Source: Lactobacillus sp. YT155 (GTDB lineage Bacteria; Bacillota; Bacilli; Lactobacillales; Lactobacillaceae). From it: DNA of 64,000 nucleotides. Both the position numbers and the translations under genes were made by a program. The stretch covers positions 295,255-359,254 of the forward strand of contig NZ_JAUKWP010000001.1 of the NCBI RefSeq assembly GCF_030504545.1, in the 5' to 3' direction. The notes beneath the pieces were generated by a model. It was not told where the DNA came from and ran no database searches. It saw nothing but the letters and a program-made list of their open reading frames with translations. This document shows, one piece after another, positions 53,327 to 62,694 of this stretch (positions within the stretch are counted from its first letter, which is position 1; every line of letters starts with the position of its first letter).

Positions 53327-55156
53327 TTATTTTTTACTTACTGATAAAGCGTTAGTATCAAGATCATCTAGGTTAGTTTTAATTTGATACTCTGAACTAT
53401 TAGTAATGATCATCATTACAGTGGCGTCATAACCTTCTTCTTCAATAGCTGCATGATTAAATTCAATTAATTTTTGCCCTTGTATCACTTCATCGCCTTT
53501 TTTTACAAGACTATTAAAATAGGCACCTTTAAGATTCACAGTATCAATACCAATATGAATTAGCACTTGCGAACCCATCTTATCTGTAATTCCAATTGCG
53601 TGATTAGTATCAAAAGTTACAGTAACTTTACCATCAATTGGAGCTACTATTTCATCCGAGGCTGGTTTAATTGCAATTCCTTGCCCCATTTCACCAGATG
53701 AAAAAACCGGATCGTTAACTTTTTTCAAATCAATTTTCTCACCTTCAACAGGAATTATATAAGCTTCAGTATCTATTGAAGCTACCTCACCATCTTTAAC
53801 TCCATTTAACCCAAATAAATAAGTCAGAATAGCTGCTCCGAAGAAACTAATAACTAATGCAATAACTTCCCAAACAAAACCTTTGCCCAAATATGTGGGA
53901 ATTGAAAGAATACTTGGAAAAGCAAACGCATGCGCTTGAACACCTGATAATCCAATAATTATTCCACTTATTGCACTAACTGAAATTGCAATATAAAATG
54001 GTTTCTTATATTTTAAAGTTACTCCATAAAGCGCTGGTTCTGTAATTCCAAATATTCCGGCAATACTTGCTGCTCCTGAGACTTGTTTCATTTGCTTATT
54101 TCTAGTTTTTAAAAAGACACCTAGAGCTGATCCTGCTTGTGACAAAACTGCAGCACATGCAATTGGGAAAATTGGATCTTGCCCTAAGTTTGAAATATTA
54201 CTCATAATCAATGGCAAAATCATCCAATGAAATCCAAACATTACAATTACTTGCCAAAGTCCACCAATGACTAACCCTGCAACAACAGGAGCATTATTAT
54301 AGACAGCCATAATTGAGTCTGCTAACGCATTTGAAATTGTTGAACCAACTGGTCCTACAATAATTAAAGTCAGAGGCACCATAATTATTAATTCTAAAAG
54401 AGCAACAAAAACATACTTTAGACTATTAGGAATTATTTTTTTCAATAATGGTTCTAGGTAGCTCAGAATCCAAATTGTAAGAATAATAGGAATAACTGAT
54501 GAAGTATATGACATTGGTACGACAGGAATTCCAAAAAAACTCAAGGTTGTATTATCAGTAGCTAACTGAGTGATTTGTGGATAAACTAATGCTCCAGCGA
54601 TTGTCATACTTACAAAACGATCAACTTTCAACTGTTTAGCAGCATTATAAGCGATGAATATAGGTAGAAAATAAAATAATGCATCACTAGCTGCATTCAA
54701 TATGATATAAGCACCATCTTTAGAACTCATCCAACCAACTGTCGTCGAAAGTGCTAAAATTCCTTTTAAAACTCCTGCACCACAAATTGCATCAAGAAAT
54801 GGCATGAACAAACTGGAAATAAATGAAATAAAATTATTTAAAATACCTAGTAATCCTTTTTGCTTATTTCCAGTTTCATCTAGTTCTTCAGTCTTAACAT
54901 TTGACTTTTTCATTTCATTCAAATTAATAAGTGCATTATAAACATCAGCAACTTGTGTCCCTATAACCACTTGCCATTGTTCTTGACCGAAAACAACTTG
55001 AATAATACCATCTAGTTTTTCTAAAGACGCTTTATTAACTTTTTCGTTATCAACAACATTAAATCTCAAACGTGTTGCACAATGCCACACTTTTTTAATA
55101 TTATTAGAACCACCCATATCATTTAAAATACGAGCTGATAAATCTGTATAATTCAT
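53327..55156 (-). CDS. Beta-glucoside PTS transporter EIIBCA
   Basis: 609 residues in the order IIB-IIC-IIA. The IIB phospho-Cys is in VWHCATRLRF near residue 26, the membrane IIC domain spans about 100-440, and the IIA domain carries the phospho-His in LIHIGIDTVNLKG. It imports and phosphorylates aryl-beta-glucosides or related disaccharides. The start is preceded by AAAAGGAG and an operator-like palindrome lies upstream. Confidence 0.93.
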   Translation of the reverse strand: MNYTDLSARILNDMGGSNNIKKVWHCATRLRFNVVDNEKVNKASLEKLDGIIQVVFGQEQWQVVIGTQVADVYNALINLNEMKKSNVKTEELDETGNKQKGLLGILNNFISFISSLFMPFLDAICGAGVLKGILALSTTVGWMSSKDGAYIILNAASDALFYFLPIFIAYNAAKQLKVDRFVSMTIAGALVYPQITQLATDNTTLSFFGIPVVPMSYTSSVIPIILTIWILSYLEPLLKKIIPNSLKYVFVALLELIIMVPLTLIIVGPVGSTISNALADSIMAVYNNAPVVAGLVIGGLWQVIVMFGFHWMILPLIMSNISNLGQDPIFPIACAAVLSQAGSALGVFLKTRNKQMKQVSGAASIAGIFGITEPALYGVTLKYKKPFYIAISVSAISGIIIGLSGVQAHAFAFPSILSIPTYLGKGFVWEVIALVISFFGAAILTYLFGLNGVKDGEVASIDTEAYIIPVEGEKIDLKKVNDPVFSSGEMGQGIAIKPASDEIVAPIDGKVTVTFDTNHAIGITDKMGSQVLIHIGIDTVNLKGAYFNSLVKKGDEVIQGQKLIEFNHAAIEEEGYDATVMMIITNSSEYQIKTNLDDLDTNALSVSKK

Positions 55157-55182
55157 GCGAAATCTCCTTTTACCTTTAACAT

Positions 55183-55200
55183 CAACTTAAGCGCTTTCAA
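55183..55200. promoter_or_regulatory. LacI/cre-like operator of the beta-glucoside operon
   Basis: CAACTTAAGCGCTTTCAA has a perfect central AAGCGCTT and approximates the cre consensus with mismatches at one edge. It lies 27 bp upstream of the PTS start and could bind the LacI regulator encoded next to it or CcpA. Confidence 0.55.
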
Positions 55201-55260
55201 TTTTTGGTACAATCTTATCCTAATTTGTGGGAACATTCCCATGTCAAGCAAAAAAATAAA

Positions 55261-55290
55261 AAAGTTACTAATTGTTTTAGCAACTTTTTT
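55261..55290 (-). terminator. Terminator of the LacI gene
   Basis: AAAGTT-actaa...ttagc-AACTTT hairpin with a T-run on the minus strand, touching the regulator stop codon. Confidence 0.6.
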
Positions 55291-56251
55291 AACACGTATT
55301 TCTAATGATTATTTTAGGTACAATTTTATACTCATGAAATTCCGTTTGTTCTAGTTCTGAAAGAATTTTATTGATACTGTTCCTTACCTGTAAAGATAGA
55401 AATGTATCAATTGTCGATAACTCATTAAATCTGCCAAAATCACTATTATCAAAACCAAAAACTTTAATATCTTCTGGTACTTTATAATTGTTTTCTCTTA
55501 AATATGAAATAAATTCCGATGCAACATAATCTGAATATACAACAATCACCTGAGGTTTTTTTGACAACTTCATATATTTTTGTGCCGCATCTCTACCTGC
55601 ATTTGTCTGCTCAGGATAAAAAACCTTCCATGAATCTATTTTTTCCCATCCTGCTTTAAACTCATTTAAAGCTCTCAATCGAGCTTTCGTATTGTTTTTA
55701 AGTTGATCATTTAAAATATGACCAACACTGACATCTCCATATGTATCAGTTACATATTTTAATATTTTACAATACAGTGGATAGTGATCAACATAAGAAG
55801 AATAAACATATCTACTATTAATACGGCGCCATGTTGAAATCGGACCGTATTCAGAAAACTTCTTTATTGTATGCCAATTATTTCTATTGTCCGCAAAAAA
55901 TAATCCATCTAATGTATGATACTTGAACGCATTTAATATTTCTAATTCGTCTTCCTTTGTTTTTGTAAAATAAATATTAATTTTGTAACCTTTTTTATCA
56001 AGCATGTGAGTGACATAATTCATCAAATCTCCAACTGCAGGATAATAGGTTTTAGCAATAAACCCAATAGTTTTAGTACTTTGTTGTCTGAGTTGTCTTG
56101 CCAAGATAGAAGGAACATATCCTAAATCATCAGCAGCCTGAAGTATTTTTTGTCTACTGGTATCAGAAACATATCCTTTGCCACTAAACACGCGAGAAAC
56201 TGTAGATTTTGATACTCCAGCAGCTTCTGCTACATCAAAAATATTTGTCAT
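55289..56251 (-). CDS. LacI family transcriptional regulator
   Basis: 320 residues. N-terminal HTH (TNIFDVAEAAGVSKSTVSRVFSGKGYV) and hinge helix, followed by a periplasmic-binding-like sugar domain. It lies directly upstream of the PTS/GH1 genes on the same strand and likely represses them until its sugar effector binds. Confidence 0.9.
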   Translation of the reverse strand: MTNIFDVAEAAGVSKSTVSRVFSGKGYVSDTSRQKILQAADDLGYVPSILARQLRQQSTKTIGFIAKTYYPAVGDLMNYVTHMLDKKGYKINIYFTKTKEDELEILNAFKYHTLDGLFFADNRNNWHTIKKFSEYGPISTWRRINSRYVYSSYVDHYPLYCKILKYVTDTYGDVSVGHILNDQLKNNTKARLRALNEFKAGWEKIDSWKVFYPEQTNAGRDAAQKYMKLSKKPQVIVVYSDYVASEFISYLRENNYKVPEDIKVFGFDNSDFGRFNELSTIDTFLSLQVRNSINKILSELEQTEFHEYKIVPKIIIRNTC

Positions 56252-56263
56252 AAGAAAACTCCT

Positions 56264-56635
56264 TTAAAAGTTCAACAAAATAAAAATAATCGACAGAATA
56301 TAGATTATCAATAACCAGTTCCACGCACTTGGTGGCGCAATTCCTAACCCTAAGGTCATAACCATTCCCAACATTGAAAAAATATTCAACATTTTCTTTT
56401 TCGTCTCTGGATAATCTGCAAGTGCACCCAGAACTGGTGCCAAAATTGATACCAATAAAGTTCCAATACTGTTGGCGTATCCCCAATATGCTGTTGCATT
56501 AGCTGGTGACACCCCGCTGTTTTGAGCGACCGATTTGAAGTAAACTGGCAAGACTGCCGTCGTCACAATTATTCCGTAACCTGAGTTGGCCCAATCATAA
56601 AAAATCCAACTCCATTGTTGCTTATTAAATTTCAT
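56264..56635 (-). pseudogene. Truncated MFS permease (Atg22/UMF1-like N-terminus)
   Basis: The 123 residues match only the first three to four helices of UMF1/Atg22-type MFS permeases (WSWIFYDWANSGYGIIVTTAVLPVYF, then a loop ALADYPETKKKM). A full protein has about 400 residues and twelve helices. The frame ends in unrelated residues 12 bp before the LacI gene, which indicates deletion or replacement at that junction. The start overlaps the upstream phosphodiesterase gene by 11 bp. Confidence 0.78.
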
Positions 56636-57932
56636 CTGTCACTCCTTTAAAAATTCCATCCAAATATTTTCCAGCTAATGGATTGTCAAACTGTAATCCT
56701 AATAATCTAGCAAATGTTGGTGCTTCATCAACCAAATTTGCAGAGTCAATTGTTTCACCCGCTTTAACTGCTGGTCCATTAAAAACAATTGTCGTCTGAT
56801 AATCCGGTTTTGTCGGATCATATCCATGAACTCCATGATAGCGGTCAGGTTCGCCCAAAGTTGCTGGATCGACCTCTTCCACTATTTGGGGACGATTACT
56901 TTCATCAGTGAAATAATAACCTTCCTTAGCTTCAACCATCAAAGTACAATCAGCATCAGCCCCACGTTCACTAGCTTCCTGACCTGAAATTACTGTCTCA
57001 ATACCTTCAACACTACTTACTAATTCGCGCAAACGTAGATTATCGGTAAAATTCTTTGTATAGATATAACTAGAGCCATCGGTTGTCTTAGCCAACACTG
57101 ACCAATCATCTTCAATTGTCTGGTCTGGTCGTTTGGTTAACCAGCCTTCTTGGGCAAACAAAGTATTTAAGTGAATCATTTTATCAACGTTGATTTGATA
57201 ATGATCGCCAAGTATTACAAAATTGGTATCGGCAAAAGTTCCTGCTTGCTTAGTTGCTTCAATTATTTCGCCAACTCGTTGGTCCAATCGATGCAAGGCT
57301 GCCATAGCTTCTGGCGAGCGAACACCATAGCGATGACGCATACTGTCCATGTCTACCAAGTGAATCATTGTTAAGTTAGGTTGCTGATTAGTTAAAGTAT
57401 CCACCGCCGAAGCAGTAATAAAGTCATCGAGTTGCGGCTGCTTAATTCCATTACGTAGATGTCCGTATTTGTGATTCATCTTTAATAGAAATAAAGGCGA
57501 ACTAGCTTTCAACGAAACCAAAACTTGATTTGTCCAAATGCGATTAGGAAAAATTTCGGCTAAATTGTAAGTAATTTTGCTACCAGCAGTTACTGGCCAC
57601 AAAAAAGCTGCCGTCGTCATCTGTTTCTGGTGCGCTAAGTCATAAAGTGTTGGTGACTTAACATCTTTTTGATACCAATACCAATCTGGAGAATTACGTT
57701 TAGGCTGAATCTTAGTATTATTAATAATTCCGTGAACATTAGGATACTGCCCGGTGATAATTGTTGTGTGTGACGGATAAGTCAAAGTCGGATAAATTCC
57801 AGTGACGGATTTCACCCATGTTCCACCAGCAATTAACGAATTTAAAATTGGCAATTCTTCACGATGTTCACGCAAATCACGAAATCCTAGCGAATCTAAG
57901 GAAATAATGACTAAATGTTGATTAGCTTCCAT
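56625..57932 (-). CDS. Nucleotide pyrophosphatase/phosphodiesterase-like metalloenzyme
   Basis: 435 residues of the alkaline phosphatase superfamily. The metal ligand is in VIISLDSLG; the nucleophile Thr lies in YPSHTTIITGQYPNVHGI, and further ligands occur in ILGDHYQI and VHGYDPT. It has no signal peptide. Such enzymes hydrolyse nucleotide or phospholipid diesters; the substrate is unknown. It was probably in an operon with the MFS gene now truncated. Confidence 0.87.
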   Translation of the reverse strand: MEANQHLVIISLDSLGFRDLREHREELPILNSLIAGGTWVKSVTGIYPTLTYPSHTTIITGQYPNVHGIINNTKIQPKRNSPDWYWYQKDVKSPTLYDLAHQKQMTTAAFLWPVTAGSKITYNLAEIFPNRIWTNQVLVSLKASSPLFLLKMNHKYGHLRNGIKQPQLDDFITASAVDTLTNQQPNLTMIHLVDMDSMRHRYGVRSPEAMAALHRLDQRVGEIIEATKQAGTFADTNFVILGDHYQINVDKMIHLNTLFAQEGWLTKRPDQTIEDDWSVLAKTTDGSSYIYTKNFTDNLRLRELVSSVEGIETVISGQEASERGADADCTLMVEAKEGYYFTDESNRPQIVEEVDPATLGEPDRYHGVHGYDPTKPDYQTTIVFNGPAVKAGETIDSANLVDEAPTFARLLGLQFDNPLAGKYLDGIFKGVTDEI

Positions 57933-58036
57933 AGAAGTTGTCCTCTATTATTTATTAATAAACATTATTATAACTTACATTAATAATAGATGTCAGTATT
58001 GGAGCTGATATAATGTAGGCGAAGGAAGTGATATTT

Positions 58037-58621
58037 ATGGGCTCAAGAATTATGCACTACGCAATAGCCACAATCATAAATAATAACTATCAATTAGGTA
58101 ATGACTTTTTGATCGGAAGCATCGTTCCCGATTCAAACAAAAATTCAAACACTCCTAAAGAACTGACTCATTTCATGAAGAAACGACCAGACGGTGAACA
58201 TGATATGTTTCCTGAGAAATTCTTGGAGGAATATCAAGACAACTTAGATCCATTTAAACAAGGATATTATCTTCATTTGATTTCAGATGATATCTGGCTA
58301 AAAACAATTTTTAAGGACTACATTCTCGAACATAATCATTACGATAAATCGACAGCACTACAGCTCTTATACGCAGACTATCATTACTTTAACCAAGTTT
58401 TGATTAAAAAATACCAATTATCACAATTAACAATAGGAAACTTCACAACATCGGGAGTTAAAGAAATAGCAGATGAAGATGTTCCCGAAATTATCAACGA
58501 TTTAAATGCTGACTTTCAAGATTATTCTGACAAAAAAAGTCCAGGCTTATTAAGCTTGGACTGCATTGATGAATATATAAATGAATGTGTTGAACAGTTT
58601 GAAAAAATGCAACACTCTTAG
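58037..58621 (+). CDS. Zinc-dependent phospholipase C-like protein
   Basis: 194 residues from the ATG at 58037 (AAGGAAG upstream). The start GSRIMHYAIATII and later QGYYLHLISDDIW carry His and Asp residues placed as in the zinc-dependent phospholipase C/S1-P1-like family of Firmicutes. No signal peptide, so an intracellular substrate is likely. The assignment is at superfamily level only. Confidence 0.68.
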   Translation: MGSRIMHYAIATIINNNYQLGNDFLIGSIVPDSNKNSNTPKELTHFMKKRPDGEHDMFPEKFLEEYQDNLDPFKQGYYLHLISDDIWLKTIFKDYILEHNHYDKSTALQLLYADYHYFNQVLIKKYQLSQLTIGNFTTSGVKEIADEDVPEIINDLNADFQDYSDKKSPGLLSLDCIDEYINECVEQFEKMQHS

Positions 58622-58649
58622 CGTTATCGTTCCCGTCATAGTCATATTT

Positions 58650-59201
58650 TTAGTAAGTCTTTTCCAAATATTCTATTAATTCTTCAACTCTTTTTTGATC
58701 CATATCATATTGCAAGAAGAATACGCAGAACCAAGCTACTATGATTGGGAGCGAGTAACCAATTCCATTTGAAGTAAGGAAAAAAACTGAAAACAATATT
58801 GGCATAATATAGTAGACTTTTTGCCATTTCTTAAGGTTGCCTATATTTCGTTTTGTACGTTCAATGTACTGTTTGATTTCTTCTTTAGAAGGGTTAATTA
58901 TTTCATATTTTAAATTCTTTCCTGGTTTGAGCAGCTTGACACATCCCCAAGCTAACAACATTCCAAAAAGATTCATGAGAATAGTATAAGTGAGAGTGTT
59001 CCCGGTAATTATGAAACGGTTCAAATAATCTATTGTCATTATCAACACAAAAATTATCACACCTAGAATTACTAGATTAGGTTTTCCATTAATTTCTTTC
59101 AAAAATTGGTCTTTCTCAATGTCATAATAAAAGCCCGATTTGTTTTTATCTTTTCTGTCTTGAAACAAGAAGATGAATTTCTCATTTTTTGATTTATGCA
59201 T
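58650..59201 (-). CDS. Membrane protein, family not recognised
   Basis: 183 residues from the ATG at 59201 with GGGAG 8 nt upstream; the longer frame runs through a remnant of a neighbouring paralog family. Four hydrophobic segments in two pairs separated by a charged helix (NPSKEEIKQYIERTKRNIGNLKKW). It is the last gene of the minus-strand cluster of small membrane proteins that fills the window end. Confidence 0.62.
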   Translation of the reverse strand: MHKSKNEKFIFLFQDRKDKNKSGFYYDIEKDQFLKEINGKPNLVILGVIIFVLIMTIDYLNRFIITGNTLTYTILMNLFGMLLAWGCVKLLKPGKNLKYEIINPSKEEIKQYIERTKRNIGNLKKWQKVYYIMPILFSVFFLTSNGIGYSLPIIVAWFCVFFLQYDMDQKRVEELIEYLEKTY

Positions 59202-59223
59202 ATTCAACAGCTCCCTTCGCTGA

Positions 59224-59300
59224 TTAACGTTTCTCTTCGACCAACAATAATGATGGTTCAAACTCCACGCCTTCTTTTTCTACCCCACTTACTCCAATTC
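59224..59300 (-). pseudogene. C-terminal remnant of a DUF443-like paralog
   Basis: A short stretch reads VEKEGVEFEPSLLLVEEKR and stops. It matches the C-terminal end VEFEPPLLLSVEK of the three intact paralogs between 60.5 and 62.7 kb. The upstream part (NWSKWG) is in another frame. It marks a lost copy of the array. Confidence 0.6.
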
Positions 59301-59306
59301 AATAAA

Positions 59307-59714
59307 TTAGTCATAAACCTTTCCCCCAATACTTAGTGAATCTAGAGACATAGATTCCATAATTGGCATATGCTCTTTATCCAAGTCCATCTGTATTGTC
59401 CAACCAGAATTGTTATGATTATTGAATTTTCCAAACACACGAATAGCCTCTCCACTACCTTGAGGAAGACCATTTCCAATAGTTCCTGTATTTGTTTGAC
59501 TCCAATCGATTGAAACGCTAGTAACTCGAGGATTCTGTTCTTTAATATAATCCACTATTTCCTTTTCATGTTTCTTCAAATAATTAATTTGTCTCTCTCG
59601 TAATTCTTGTTTTTGCCTATCCATATGAACTTTCACACCTATTCCTACTCCAGCAATCAAGACAAAAACCATTGCCACGCTTAGGGCAATTAAAGTAACC
59701 CTTTTATTCTTCAT
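59307..59714 (-). CDS. Membrane-anchored small extracytoplasmic protein
   Basis: 135 residues from the ATG at 59714 (GGAG upstream). One N-terminal membrane helix (VTLIALSVAMVFVLIAGVGIGV), a charged helix, then a beta-rich domain with IDWSQTNTGTIGNGLPQG and NNSGWTIQMDLDK. It parallels the protein at 62695-63093 in layout, including a (T)GxxG turn in the same place. The family is not recognised. Confidence 0.62.
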   Translation of the reverse strand: MKNKRVTLIALSVAMVFVLIAGVGIGVKVHMDRQKQELRERQINYLKKHEKEIVDYIKEQNPRVTSVSIDWSQTNTGTIGNGLPQGSGEAIRVFGKFNNHNNSGWTIQMDLDKEHMPIMESMSLDSLSIGGKVYD

Positions 59715-59724
59715 CATCTTCTCC

Positions 59725-60369
59725 TCAGTCATCAATTTCTAAATAAGATTCTTCATTCCACTTCCAAACGCCCTCATTCATTATTAAATAAACATAAATA
59801 AAAAATAATGCCGCAACAGTAACTACCAAATCATAACTGAATGCGAATTTCATAGTTATAGCAATTACAGCAAATATGAGCTCGGATAGAAATATAAAAA
59901 AGTACTTCATCATATCGCCAAAAGAGAATTTTATTTTTGCTTTTATCATTTTCTTCTCATCAAAATAGCTACTGTCTATCTTTTTTCTTTTTATAGAATA
60001 AATTCTAATTAATATCACACCAATAATTCCTATGAAAAAAATCAGATTTTCTAATAGTTGATTGTTTAATCGAACTAGATTTGACATTTTTAATAAAAAT
60101 GGACCCACAATAAAACTCAATCCACTTCCTAATATTGCAACATCCCCTGGTGACATCTTCTCTTCAACTCCTGGTCCGGAAAGCTCGTTCCATTGTTTAG
60201 GAGTTATCTCATAACATTTATGTCTAATAATCCATGTTAGAAATGGAAACAATTGAACCAAAAAGATTGGCGCATCGGTATCAATCAAATAGTGCTTATC
60301 GGCTGTATTCAAAATTATGTAACGTCTATTACCAGTTAACGGTTCTGATTCAATTTTCGTTTTAGTCAT
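59725..60369 (-). CDS. DUF443-like (tandem five-TM) membrane protein
   Basis: 214 residues. The start RRYIILNTADKHYLIDTDAP and LFPFLTWIIRHKCYEIT match the DUF443/Tandem_five_TM family, followed by five membrane helices. In staphylococci DUF443 genes occur as tandem arrays near type VII secretion toxins; their role may be immunity, though this is not settled to my knowledge. Confidence 0.75.
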   Translation of the reverse strand: MTKTKIESEPLTGNRRYIILNTADKHYLIDTDAPIFLVQLFPFLTWIIRHKCYEITPKQWNELSGPGVEEKMSPGDVAILGSGLSFIVGPFLLKMSNLVRLNNQLLENLIFFIGIIGVILIRIYSIKRKKIDSSYFDEKKMIKAKIKFSFGDMMKYFFIFLSELIFAVIAITMKFAFSYDLVVTVAALFFIYVYLIMNEGVWKWNEESYLEIDD

Positions 60370-60375
60370 ATTCTC

Positions 60376-60489
60376 TTAACCTGCTAATACATCGCTTTCT
60401 GATACAGCTCCCAAAGAATCTTTAGCTGTGTCCAACTGGGTTTGAATCTTTGCATTTTGTTTCTCTATTCTGTCTTTTAGATCAACATA
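60376..60489 (-). pseudogene. Fragment resembling a T7SS small helical accessory protein
   Basis: Between the DUF443 gene and the next paralog, 37 codons read DLKDRIEKQNAKIQTQLDTA then KDSLGAVSESDVLAG and stop at 60376-60378. There is no start codon in frame. The helical heptads and this type of C-terminal end resemble small LXG-associated secretion proteins of T7SSb systems. It is most likely the 3' end of a lost gene. Confidence 0.45.
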
Positions 60490-61224
60490 TTATTCATCAC
60501 TTTTCTTTATCGATATTAACAATGGTGGTTCAAATTCGATTTTCTCTATCTCTCCAATTTTAGTGATGTTATAAAGACTTCCTAAAGTATTAGGTAAAAT
60601 TAAACGTTTTGTTTTCATGTCACCAATTGACCCATAAAACCGATCAAAATAAAGTGGAATTGAATAGATAATAGTAGGAATTCCTGTATTATAAATTCCC
60701 ACCGATGCAATAAAAACACCTAAAATCCAAATCATTCTTTTCGTGTTACTTTTAATTTTCAAGATATGATCAACTTTAAATTCACCAACAACAGATGATT
60801 TTTTCTTATCTCCTTTAATTGAAATGAATCTAAACCCCATGCCAATACTGATTGCTAATATCCAGGCTACTAGATAACCATACCAACCTATATTTAAGAA
60901 AACATAATTCTGAATCAATTTAAATGGAACAATTAAGAGCACATATCCTAAGATAATAAATGCATCTCTAGTATTTGTCGAAATCGCTTCTTCCTCCAAC
61001 TGTAATTCATTCAACTTTTTCTTATCTAATTTCATTCCATATCTTGTATTAATCGATAATAATAAATTGTAATAAAATCCATACCAAGGAATTAAAGCCG
61101 AAGTTAAATAGTAGTCATCTTGCTGGCTCTTAATGACTACAAAATTCTTAATATCTTTTATTTTAAATATTTGGGCTCTTTGCTTTTTTTCTTCTTGATA
61201 ATTGTAATTATTATCTGTAAGCAT
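60490..61224 (-). CDS. DUF443-like membrane protein, array copy 1
   Basis: 244 residues: soluble start with FKIKDIKNFVVIKSQQDDYYL and SALIPWYGFYYNLLLSI, five membrane helices, and the end IEFEPPLLISIKKS. The same plan recurs in the next two genes. The stretch around 61078-61150 is almost identical in DNA to 61818-61890 of copy 2, which points to recent duplication or gene conversion. Function unknown; immunity is a guess from context. Confidence 0.7.
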   Translation of the reverse strand: MLTDNNYNYQEEKKQRAQIFKIKDIKNFVVIKSQQDDYYLTSALIPWYGFYYNLLLSINTRYGMKLDKKKLNELQLEEEAISTNTRDAFIILGYVLLIVPFKLIQNYVFLNIGWYGYLVAWILAISIGMGFRFISIKGDKKKSSVVGEFKVDHILKIKSNTKRMIWILGVFIASVGIYNTGIPTIIYSIPLYFDRFYGSIGDMKTKRLILPNTLGSLYNITKIGEIEKIEFEPPLLISIKKSDE

Positions 61225-61229
61225 CTGTT

Positions 61230-61949
61230 TTACCTTTTAAGTTTCTCAACTGACAATAATAAAGGTGGTTCAAATTCTACCTCTACTTTTTCTCCCCACC
61301 TACTCCAATTTAGAAAACTAATATTAACTCCTGGCCCAATCATTTTAATTGTCTTCATATCACCAACTGATCCATAAAAATTAGATAAGAAAACAATGAC
61401 TGAAGCAACTATGGTTACTGACCCAGGAGATCTACTTAATTCGGCTAGAACTGGAATAATAGGTATTAAAATTAAATTTTTCATTTTTGAAAAAAGATTA
61501 TTACTTTTTATTTTTAAGATATTGTCAGGAGAAAAATCTCTAAGTATATTGTTCTTTTTCCTATCATTAATCAATGAATATCGATTAATTACTATGCCAA
61601 TTATTAAACCGATAAGGATCGATTCTAAATAGCCGTATTTGTATAGTTGGTATATGCCAAAAGACATAAACAATGCCAGTATCCAATAACCAGCAATTTT
61701 AAAATCTTGATTGCTATTAGTATGGTCAGTGTCTATTAACTCAAGTTCATTTACTTGCTCATTCTTCAACTTCATAGCTCGCCTTTTATTTACTGGCAAC
61801 AAAAAATTATAAAATCCATACCAAGGAATTAAAGCCGAAGTTAAATAATAGTCATCTTGCTGGCTCTTAATGACTACAAAATTCTTAATGCCTTTTATTT
61901 TAAATATTTGGGCTTGGTACTTTTTCTCATCTATATCGTCTGTAAACAT
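61230..61949 (-). CDS. DUF443-like membrane protein, array copy 2
   Basis: 239 residues, paralog of copies 1 and 3, with the identical block SQQDDYYLTSALIPWYGFYN and the end VEFEPPLLLSVEK. AAAGGT precedes the ATG. It lies 5 bp upstream of copy 1. The five hydrophobic segments have diverged from the neighbours much more than the ends. Confidence 0.7.
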   Translation of the reverse strand: MFTDDIDEKKYQAQIFKIKGIKNFVVIKSQQDDYYLTSALIPWYGFYNFLLPVNKRRAMKLKNEQVNELELIDTDHTNSNQDFKIAGYWILALFMSFGIYQLYKYGYLESILIGLIIGIVINRYSLINDRKKNNILRDFSPDNILKIKSNNLFSKMKNLILIPIIPVLAELSRSPGSVTIVASVIVFLSNFYGSVGDMKTIKMIGPGVNISFLNWSRWGEKVEVEFEPPLLLSVEKLKR

Positions 61950-61954
61950 CTGTT

Positions 61955-62692
61955 TTACCTTTTAATTTTCTCAACTGACAATAATTCTGATGTTTCAAAA
62001 TCTAATTTTTCACTCTTGCCCCATTTTCTAACTCTATTTAATCCTCCATATACATTAGGGCCAATTTCATGGATTGTTTTCATCTCCCCTAATGTCCCAT
62101 AAAATAAATAGAAAAATATTATCTCTTGAGCAATTGTTGTTGAAAGCCCATTTTTAAATCCTGCCAAAGTACACAAGGGATATACAGTTAAAAAAACGAG
62201 CGGTAAGAAACAATTTCTAAACCATTTATTGCTCCTTACCTTTAATTTATATGTATACGTTATAGTGAAATATAGTGAAGTAAATTTCCTTGTTTCTCTC
62301 AAAGTTAAAAGCCAATCAATTACAATTCCCAGTACTATTCCTATCAAAATAGCTGCCAAATAGCTATATCCACGAAACATTTCTTTAATTAAAACATCAA
62401 GAATTTGTAGAAATATAAACGAAATTCCAAACAATCCAAGCAAAGCAAAATCCTTATTATTACTTGTGTAATCAGTATCAATCAATTCCAGCTTGCTCAA
62501 TTCCTCTTCTTTTAATTTCATGGCATATCGTTTATTCACTGGCAATAAGAAGTTATAAATCCCATACCAAGGAATATGCACCGAAGTTAAATAATAGTCA
62601 CCTTTTTCAGTTTTCAATACATTAAACCGTTTGATATTTTTAATTTTAAGAACTTGTAATTCATTTTGTTTTTCAAATTCATCCCTAAACAT
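61955..62692 (-). CDS. DUF443-like membrane protein, array copy 3
   Basis: 245 residues with VLKIKNIKRFNVLKTEKGDYYL, SVHIPWYGIYNFLLPVNKRY and the end LDFETSELLSVEKIKR. It is the first of three tandem paralogs and follows the membrane-anchored gene by 2 bp, so all are one transcription unit. Confidence 0.7.
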   Translation of the reverse strand: MFRDEFEKQNELQVLKIKNIKRFNVLKTEKGDYYLTSVHIPWYGIYNFLLPVNKRYAMKLKEEELSKLELIDTDYTSNNKDFALLGLFGISFIFLQILDVLIKEMFRGYSYLAAILIGIVLGIVIDWLLTLRETRKFTSLYFTITYTYKLKVRSNKWFRNCFLPLVFLTVYPLCTLAGFKNGLSTTIAQEIIFFYLFYGTLGEMKTIHEIGPNVYGGLNRVRKWGKSEKLDFETSELLSVEKIKR

Positions 62693-62694
62693 GT

